A stretch of DNA of 36,189 bases, taken from the NCBI GenBank assembly GCA_024711405.1, contig JANJSZ010000137.1, positions 1-36,189 on the forward strand. The letters run 5' to 3'. The translations under genes were made by a program, and so were the position numbers. How positions within the stretch are numbered: position 1 is the first letter of the stretch; each line of letters opens with the position of its first letter. Shown piece after piece: positions 29,073 to 36,189 of this stretch. This stretch comes from Acidovorax sp. (GTDB lineage: Bacteria > Pseudomonadota > Gammaproteobacteria > Burkholderiales > Burkholderiaceae_C). The notes beneath the pieces were generated by a model that searched no databases, was not told the origin of the DNA, and saw only the letters and a list, made by a program, of their open reading frames with translations.

Positions 29073-30650
29073 ATGAAATTTCAGAAGAAAACAGCCTTGG
29101 CCCTTGTACTGTCTGCGCTGGCAGCTACTAGTCTGGTAGCAAATGCCCAGACGATCCGGATTGCCAACCAGGGCGATGCGCTCTCGATGGACCCGCATTC
29201 GCTCAACGAGTCGCTGCAGCTGAGCACGACCAGCAATGTGTACGAACCGCTGGTGGGGCGCAACAAGGACCTGAGCCTGGCGCCCGCGCTGGCCACGGCA
29301 TGGAAGCAGACCTCGCCCACCGTGTGGCAGTTCGAGTTGCGCAGGGGGGTGCAATTCCATGACGGCACCCCGTTCACCGCCGACGATGTGCTGTTCAGCT
29401 TTGCGCGCACGCAGGCCGATGGCTCGGACATGAAGAGCTACACCAACGACTTCAAGCAAGTGCGCAAGATCAACGACTTTCTGGTCGAGATCGAGACCAA
29501 GACGCCTTTCCCCATTCTTCCGGATGTGGTCTCGCAAGTGGCCATGATGAGCAAGAAATGGTGCGAGACCAACCAGGCCCTGACGCCGGTGGACCGCCGC
29601 AAGGGCATCGAGAACGCCGCGTCGTTCCGCGCCAACGGCACGGGGCCGTTCCGCTTGCGCGAGCGCCAGCCCAACGTGCGCACGGTGTTCACGCGCAATG
29701 GTTCCTACTGGGGCAAGATCGAGGGCAACGCGACCGAAGTCATCTTCACCCCCATCGGCAACGACGCCACCCGCGTGGCAGCCCTGCTGTCGGGCGAGGT
29801 GGATGTGATGGAGCCCGTGCCGGTGCAGGACATCGAACGCGTGAACAGCGGCGCCAACACCCGGGCCATCACCGGCCCCGAGCTGCGCACCATTTTCCTG
29901 GGCATGGACCAGAAACGCGACGAGCTGCTGTATTCGAACGTGAAGGGCAAGAACCCGTTCAAGGACAAGCGCGTGCGCCAGGCCTTCTACCAGGCCATCG
30001 ACATCGAGGGCATCAAGAAAACCGTGATGCGTGGCGCCTCCAACCCGTCCGCGCTGATGGTGGGCCCGGGCATCAACGGCTTCCAGCCCGATGCCAAGCG
30101 CCTGCCGTATGACGTGGAAGCTGCCAGGAAGCTCATGGCCGAAGCCGGCTATGCCAGTGGCTTCGAGGTGGCCATGAACTGCCCGAACGACCGCTATGTG
30201 AACGATGGCCGCATCTGCCAGGCGGTGGCGGCCAACCTGGCGCGCATCAATGTCAAGATCAACCTGCAGGCCGAGACCAAGGGCACCTATTTCCCCAAGA
30301 TCCTGCGCCGCGACACCGGCTTTTACATGCTGGGCTGGACGCCTTCGACCTACGACGCGCACAACGCGCTCAATGCCCTGATGGCCTGCGTGGACGACAA
30401 GGGCGCGGGCCAGTTCAACCTGGGCGCCTATTGCAACCCCAAGGTGGACGAGCTGACCCGAAAGATCCAGGCCGAGACCGACAAGGTCCAACGCAACGCC
30501 ATGATCAAGGAGGCGTTTGATCTGCATGCGGCCGACGTGGGGCACCTGCCGCTGCACCAGCAGGCCCTGGCCTGGGGCGTGAGCAAGAAGGTCAAGCTCG
30601 TGCAGCTGGCGGACAACTACATGCTCTACAAGTGGATGAGCAAGAACTGA
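29073..30650 (+). CDS. ABC transporter substrate-binding protein, family 5 (peptide/opine)
   Basis: Signal peptide MKFQKKTALALVLSALAATSLVANAQ; TIRIANQGDALSMDPHSLNESLQLSTTSNVYEPLV, RRGVQFHDGTPFTADDVLFSF. Confidence 0.95.
   Translation: MKFQKKTALALVLSALAATSLVANAQTIRIANQGDALSMDPHSLNESLQLSTTSNVYEPLVGRNKDLSLAPALATAWKQTSPTVWQFELRRGVQFHDGTPFTADDVLFSFARTQADGSDMKSYTNDFKQVRKINDFLVEIETKTPFPILPDVVSQVAMMSKKWCETNQALTPVDRRKGIENAASFRANGTGPFRLRERQPNVRTVFTRNGSYWGKIEGNATEVIFTPIGNDATRVAALLSGEVDVMEPVPVQDIERVNSGANTRAITGPELRTIFLGMDQKRDELLYSNVKGKNPFKDKRVRQAFYQAIDIEGIKKTVMRGASNPSALMVGPGINGFQPDAKRLPYDVEAARKLMAEAGYASGFEVAMNCPNDRYVNDGRICQAVAANLARINVKINLQAETKGTYFPKILRRDTGFYMLGWTPSTYDAHNALNALMACVDDKGAGQFNLGAYCNPKVDELTRKIQAETDKVQRNAMIKEAFDLHAADVGHLPLHQQALAWGVSKKVKLVQLADNYMLYKWMSKN
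29104..29145 (-). repeat. Possible family F repeat, antisense, within the binding-protein signal-peptide codons
   Basis: Reverse complement TTTGCTACCAGACTAGTAGCTGCCAGCGCAGACAGTACAAGGGC resembles TGCTATTAA..ATAGCTG..AGCGC....ACA.GCGC. Confidence 0.45.
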
Positions 30651-30735
30651 TCTGCCACCCACCACCTTCCCAAGGGGCTGCAAGGCGGGGCCGCACGGCG
30701 CGCCGGGCCTTGCCGCCTGTTTCTGGTTGCCTCCG

Positions 30736-31647
30736 ATGACAAAAACCCTTGCGCGCTGGCTCGACAGCGATGTTGGATACAGCTTTCGCACCTCGCCCAT
30801 GGCCATGGTGGCGGCCGCGATTGCCGTGGTGTGCGTGTTCTGCGCGCTGGCTGCGGGCTGGGTGGCGCCGCACAACCCGTTCGATTTGTCCACACTCGAA
30901 CTCAGCGATGCGCGCCTGCCCCCGGCCTGGAGCGCCGAGGGTTCGCGCAAATACCTGCTGGGCACCGACGACCAGGGGCGCGACATCCTCTCGGCCCTGA
31001 TCTATGGCGCCCGCATCTCGCTGGTGGTGGGGCTGGCGTCGGTGCTGCTGTCGGTGGTGGTGGGCGTGGCGCTGGGCCTGCTGGCCGGTTTTCGGGGCGG
31101 CTGGATCGACGCCGTGCTGATGCGCCTGTGCGACGTGATGCTGTCGTTTCCTGCCATTTTGGTGGCCCTGCTGATCGCTGGTGTGGGCCGGGCGCTGTTT
31201 CCCAATGCGCACGAATCGCTGGCTTTTGGCGTGCTGATTTTCTCGATCTCGTTGACGGGCTGGGTGCAATATGCGCGCACGGTGCGCGGCTCCACCCTGG
31301 TCGAGCGCAACAAGGAATATGTGCTGGCCGCGCGCGTGACCGGTGTGCCCCCGCTGCGCATCATGCGCAAGCATGTGCTGCCCAATGTGATGGGCCCGGT
31401 GATGGTGCTGGCCACCATCCAGGTGGCCACGGCCATCATCACCGAGGCCACGCTGTCGTTTCTGGGCGTGGGGGCGCCGCCCACCTCGCCCTCGCTGGGC
31501 ACGCTGATCCGCGTGGGCAATGACTACCTGTTCTCGGGGGAGTGGTGGATCACCGTGTTCCCGGGGCTGATGCTGGTGCTGATCGCGCTGTCGGTGAACC
31601 TGCTGGGCGACTGGCTGCGCGACGCGCTCAATCCACGGCTGCGCTGA
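30736..31647 (+). CDS. Peptide/opine-type ABC transporter permease (DppC/OppC family)
   Basis: HNPFDLSTLELSDARLPPAW, YLLGTDDQGRDILSALIYGARISLVVGLASVLLS, ARVTGVPPLRIMRKHVLPNVMGPVMVLATIQVATAIITEATLSFLGVG. Confidence 0.95.
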   Translation: MTKTLARWLDSDVGYSFRTSPMAMVAAAIAVVCVFCALAAGWVAPHNPFDLSTLELSDARLPPAWSAEGSRKYLLGTDDQGRDILSALIYGARISLVVGLASVLLSVVVGVALGLLAGFRGGWIDAVLMRLCDVMLSFPAILVALLIAGVGRALFPNAHESLAFGVLIFSISLTGWVQYARTVRGSTLVERNKEYVLAARVTGVPPLRIMRKHVLPNVMGPVMVLATIQVATAIITEATLSFLGVGAPPTSPSLGTLIRVGNDYLFSGEWWITVFPGLMLVLIALSVNLLGDWLRDALNPRLR

Positions 31648-31683
31648 AAGCGCAACCACCTCTCCGAAGCAGGCCGCCCTTTC

Positions 31684-32651
31684 ATGTCTCTCCTCGAAGT
31701 CAAAAACCTCGTCGTCGAATTTCCGGGCCGGCGCGGCACGCTGCGCGCCCTCGATGACATTTCGTTTTCCATCGCCCCCGGCGAGATCCTGGGCGTGGTG
31801 GGCGAGTCGGGGGCGGGCAAGTCGCTCACGGGCGCCGCCATCATTGGTCTGCTCGAATCGCCGGGGCGCGTGGCCTCGGGCCAGATTCTGCTGGAAGGCC
31901 AGCGCATCGACCAGCTGGGCGAAGCGCAGATGCGGCACATCCGGGGCCGGCGCATTGGCGCGATCTTCCAGGATCCGTTGACCTCGCTGAACCCGCTTTA
32001 CACCGTGGGCCGGCAGCTCACCGAAACCATCCAGGCGCATCTGCCGGTGAATGCCGCCGAAGCCCGGCGGCGCGCCATTGCCCTGCTGCAGGACACCGGC
32101 ATTCCGGCGGCCGAGCAGCGCATCGACCATTACCCGCACCAGTTTTCGGGGGGCATGCGCCAGCGCGTGGTGATTGCCCTGGCGCTGGCGGCCGAGCCCC
32201 AGCTCATCGTGGCCGACGAGCCCACCACGGCGCTCGATGTGTCCATCCAGGCGCAGATCATCACGCTGCTCAAGAACATCTGCCATTCGCGCGGCGCAGC
32301 CGTGATGCTGATCACCCACGACATGGGCGTGATCGCCGAAACCTGCGACCGCGTGGCGGTGCTGTACGCCGGGCGCGTGGTCGAGATCGGTCCGGTGCAC
32401 GAGGTCATCAACCACCCCGCCCACCCCTATACCGCCGGCCTCATGGCCTCCATTCCCGACATGGCGCAGGACCGCGAGCGCCTGAACCAGATCGACGGTG
32501 CCATGCCCCGCCTGAACGCCATTCCGCCGGGCTGCGCCTTCAACCCGCGCTGTCCGCACCGCTTTGACCGCTGTACCGCCGAGCGCCCCGAGCTGCTACC
32601 CGCGGGCGCCACCCGCGCGGCCTGCTGGCTGCACGCCCCGGAGGTGGCCGC

Positions 32652-32655
<4 letters not shown>
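31684..32655 (+). CDS. ABC transporter ATP-binding protein (DppD/OppD family)
   Basis: [14 protein letters not shown] Walker [36 protein letters not shown]-terminal [15 protein letters not shown]. Confidence 0.96.
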
Positions 32656-33665
<1,010 letters not shown>

Positions 33666-33777
33666 TGGGAAGGATTGCTCCTGGAATGGGCGCTTTTCGC
33701 GCTTTATAGATAGGTTCTATCGGCTGATTTGATGCGTTTTCATGCGCGAAATGCGCGACTACCCCGTACCAGCGGGG

Positions 33778-34701
33778 TCACGGTGCTGGCAGGCCCGGCG
33801 CCGGCGGATTGGCTGCTGGCAGGGCGCGGCCCAGCAGGTAGTCGATGCAGGTGCGCACCGCCCGCGTCTGGTGGCGGTCGGGCATGTAGAGCATGAACAT
33901 CTGCGTGCCAAAGATGCTCAGGCGCCAATCGTTCAGGGTGGTCAGCACCTCGCCGCTGGCCACGGCGTCCTCCACCACATAGTCGGGCACCAGCCCCACG
34001 CCCAGCCCGGCCAGAATGCCCTGGCGCAGGAACGGAAAGTGCTCGGAAATCAGCGTCGGCTCCAGCGTCACCTCTTCGCGCCGCTCGCCCTGGTAGGCGT
34101 GCAGGCGCAGCTGGCGCCCCACGACGCCGGCCGTGATCAGTGGTGCGGTGCGCAGCGCCTCCGGCCCCGTGGGCAGGCCGTGCGCCAGGGCGTAGCCGCG
34201 CGAGGCGCAGGCGATGTAGCGTACTGCGCCCATGTCGCGTGCCACCAGCGTGGGCGGGGGTTCGGGCATGACGCGGATGGCGATATCCACCTCGTCGCGG
34301 ATCAGATCGTCCACCCGGTTTTCAAAGCGCACATCGAGCACGATGCCGGGGTACAGGCGCTTGAAGTCGATCAGCCAGTCCGACATCACCATCTGCCCGT
34401 AGCCGCTGGGCACGCTCAGGCCCACGCGGCCCTGCAGGCCCTGGCCCAGCGTGGCAATGGTTTCGCGCGCGGCCAGCATTTCGTTCTGGATGGTGCGGCC
34501 ATGCTGGTACAGGCGCAGACCCACCTCGGTGGGCTCGACCCGGCGCGTGCTGCGGCGTACCAGCTGCACGCCCACCGATTTTTCGAGCTGGCTCAGGTGG
34601 TAGCTCACATTGGCACGCGACATCTTCAGGTTGCGCGCCGCCTGGCTGAGGTTGCCCGCGTCCAGAATGTCTACCAGCACGGTCAGGGAGGTGATTTCCA
34701 T
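33778..34701 (-). CDS. LysR family transcriptional regulator
   Basis: N-terminal wHTH MEITSLTVLVDILDAGNLSQAARNLKMSRANVSYHLSQLEKSVGVQLVRRSTRRVEPTEVG. Confidence 0.94.
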   Translation of the reverse strand: MEITSLTVLVDILDAGNLSQAARNLKMSRANVSYHLSQLEKSVGVQLVRRSTRRVEPTEVGLRLYQHGRTIQNEMLAARETIATLGQGLQGRVGLSVPSGYGQMVMSDWLIDFKRLYPGIVLDVRFENRVDDLIRDEVDIAIRVMPEPPPTLVARDMGAVRYIACASRGYALAHGLPTGPEALRTAPLITAGVVGRQLRLHAYQGERREEVTLEPTLISEHFPFLRQGILAGLGVGLVPDYVVEDAVASGEVLTTLNDWRLSIFGTQMFMLYMPDRHQTRAVRTCIDYLLGRALPAANPPAPGLPAP

Positions 34702-34726
34702 GGTGGAACGCTTGAAAAGCGGCCTA

Positions 34727-34745
34727 TGTCAAAGATTATTTGACA
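34727..34745. promoter_or_regulatory. Perfect inverted repeat TGTCAAA-GATTA-TTTGACA in LysR/fad divergent intergenic region
   Basis: 7-5-7 perfect dyad; two further TGTCAA copies follow (TCTGTCAATCG, ATTGTCAAG). Confidence 0.65.
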
Positions 34746-34830
34746 GTCTGTCAATCGTTAATGTAATTGTCAAGATTGTTTGGCGCATCAACAATAGCGG
34801 GCTCTTTCCCGACCACCAGGAGACTCCCGC

Positions 34831-36189
34831 ATGGGCGCAGCCACCCCCGATTCCGTTGTCACCACCGCCCGCGTGGGTTCCATTCTGGCCGTGACGGTGA
34901 ATAACCCGCCGGTCAACGCGCTGGGCGTGGCCGTGCGCCAGGGCCTCGCCGCCGCCATGGCGGCCGCGCAGGCCGACGATGCGGTCGCCGGCGTGCTGCT
35001 GGTGGGCGCGGGCAAGGCCTTCATCGCGGGAGCCGACATCCGCGAATTTGGCAAACCCGCCATGCCGCCGTCGCTGCCCGAGGTGTGCCGCAGCATCGAA
35101 GACTGCACCAAGCCGGTGGTCGCGGTGCTGCATGGCGCAGCCCTGGGGGGTGGCCTGGAAGTGGCGCTGTCGGCCCACTACCGCCTGGCCTTGCCCGCTG
35201 CCAAACTGGGCCTGCCCGAAGTGACGCTGGGCCTGCTGCCCGGCGCGGGTGGCACGCAGCGCGCGCCGCGCCTGATGGGCGTGAAAGCCGCCACCGAGCT
35301 GATGCTCAGCGGCCAGCACCTGTCGGCCAAGGCCGCGCTGGCGGCGGGCCTGGTCGATCAACTGGCCGAGGGCGATGACGCCCTGGCCGTCGGCCTGGCT
35401 TACCTGAACGGCCTGCTGGCGCGCAACGCCCCCGTGCGGCGCACGCGCGATATCGCCATTGCCGACCCGGCCGCCGCGCTGGCCGAGCTTGCGGCGCTGA
35501 AGGCCGACACGGCGAAAAAGACCCGGGGCCTGTTCTCGCCGCTCAAGATCATCGAATGCGTACAGGCGGCGGTGCAACTGCCGTTTGACGAAGGCATGGC
35601 CCGCGAGCGCGCCCTGTTTCTGGAATGCCTGGACAGCCCGCAGCGCGCCGGCCTGATCCATGCCTTTTTTGCCGAGCGCGAAGTGGTCAAGGTGCCCGAG
35701 GCCCAGGCCGCCGCGCCGCGCGCGTTCGCCCGCATTGGCATCATTGGCGGCGGCACCATGGGCGCGGGCATTGCCGTCTCGGCCCTGGATGCGGGCTACC
35801 CCGTGACCATGGTCGAGCGCGATGCCGACTCCATCGCCCGGGGCCGTGCCAATGTGGAAAAGGTGTACACCGGCCTGGTTGCCAAGGGCCGCATGGCCGA
35901 AGAGGCCAAGGCCGCCGTCATGGCGCGCTACACCGGCAGCACCTCCTACGACGATCTGGCGAATGTGGACTTGGTGATCGAGGCCGTGTTTGAAGACCTC
36001 GAAGTCAAAAAAGCCGTTTTCAAGGAGCTGGACCGCGTGTGCAAACCCGGCGCTGTGCTGGCCACCAATACTTCGTACCTGGACATCGACGCCATCGCCG
36101 CCGCCACCCGCCGCCCGCAGGACGTGATCGGCCTGCACTTCTTCAGCCCCGCCAACGTGATGCGGCTGCTGGAGATCGTGCGCGGAGCC
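34831..36189 (+). CDS. Bifunctional enoyl-CoA hydratase / 3-hydroxyacyl-CoA dehydrogenase (FadJ/FadB type), 3' end outside window
   Basis: Open frame to window end: MGAATPDSVVTTARVGSILAVTVNNPPVNALG, AFIAGADIREFG, HGAALGGGLEVALSAHYRLA, GLLPGAGGTQRAPRL, then Rossmann FARIGIIGGGTMGAGIAVSAL, LATNTSYLDIDAIAAATRRPQDVIGLHFFSPANVM. Confidence 0.95.
   Translation, partial: MGAATPDSVVTTARVGSILAVTVNNPPVNALGVAVRQGLAAAMAAAQADDAVAGVLLVGAGKAFIAGADIREFGKPAMPPSLPEVCRSIEDCTKPVVAVLHGAALGGGLEVALSAHYRLALPAAKLGLPEVTLGLLPGAGGTQRAPRLMGVKAATELMLSGQHLSAKAALAAGLVDQLAEGDDALAVGLAYLNGLLARNAPVRRTRDIAIADPAAALAELAALKADTAKKTRGLFSPLKIIECVQAAVQLPFDEGMARERALFLECLDSPQRAGLIHAFFAEREVVKVPEAQAAAPRAFARIGIIGGGTMGAGIAVSALDAGYPVTMVERDADSIARGRANVEKVYTGLVAKGRMAEEAKAAVMARYTGSTSYDDLANVDLVIEAVFEDLEVKKAVFKELDRVCKPGAVLATNTSYLDIDAIAAATRRPQDVIGLHFFSPANVMRLLEIVRGA

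Noticed and set aside
28758-30986. 742-aa minus-strand ORF opposite the binding-protein gene
   Set aside because: Antisense artefact; the plus strand encodes a clear family 5 binding protein.
30592-32559. 655-aa minus-strand ORF opposite dppC/dppD-type genes
   Set aside because: Low-complexity His/Arg/Gln-rich composition typical of antisense frames in GC-rich DNA.
33666-33777. Further family F copy between the last ABC ATPase gene and LysR
   Set aside because: GGGCGCTTTTCGCGCTTTATAGATAGG has some shared words but the order does not match the family well enough.
34729-36138. 469-aa minus-strand ORF opposite the fad gene
   Set aside because: Shadow ORF; the plus frame has clear hydratase and dehydrogenase motifs.

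Overview
GC-rich betaproteobacterial chromosome segment; gene content and repeat families look like Comamonadaceae (Acidovorax-like). Gene order: ftsA (3' end), ftsZ, lpxC, a 58-aa membrane ORF, TPP riboswitch with thiC, a type II secretion cluster (gspC divergent from gspG-H-I-J-K-L-M-N-D-E, no gspF seen), cobC, cobS, ilvA, a candidate structured sRNA, an OsmC-family gene, coq7, three porins (two are near-duplicates), a dpp/opp-type ABC transporter operon with an embedded M20 amidohydrolase, a LysR regulator and the 5' part of a FadJ/FadB-type bifunctional gene. Most coding content is conventional. The most unusual signals are: (1) several interspersed repeat families that have entered coding sequence, mainly at cleaved N-termini (GspH leader including its start codon, GspJ leader as an in-frame 87-bp tandem repeat, GspD signal peptide, an ABC binding-protein signal peptide) and in a CobS segment; (2) a ~130-nt intergenic sRNA candidate with duplicated anti-Shine-Dalgarno motifs (CUCCUCC and a UCCUC hairpin loop) and a strong terminator; (3) a decayed group II intron whose 5' GTGCG end coincides with the point where the duplicated porin flanks lose homology. 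All calls come from reading the sequence and supplied ORFs; no searches were run.
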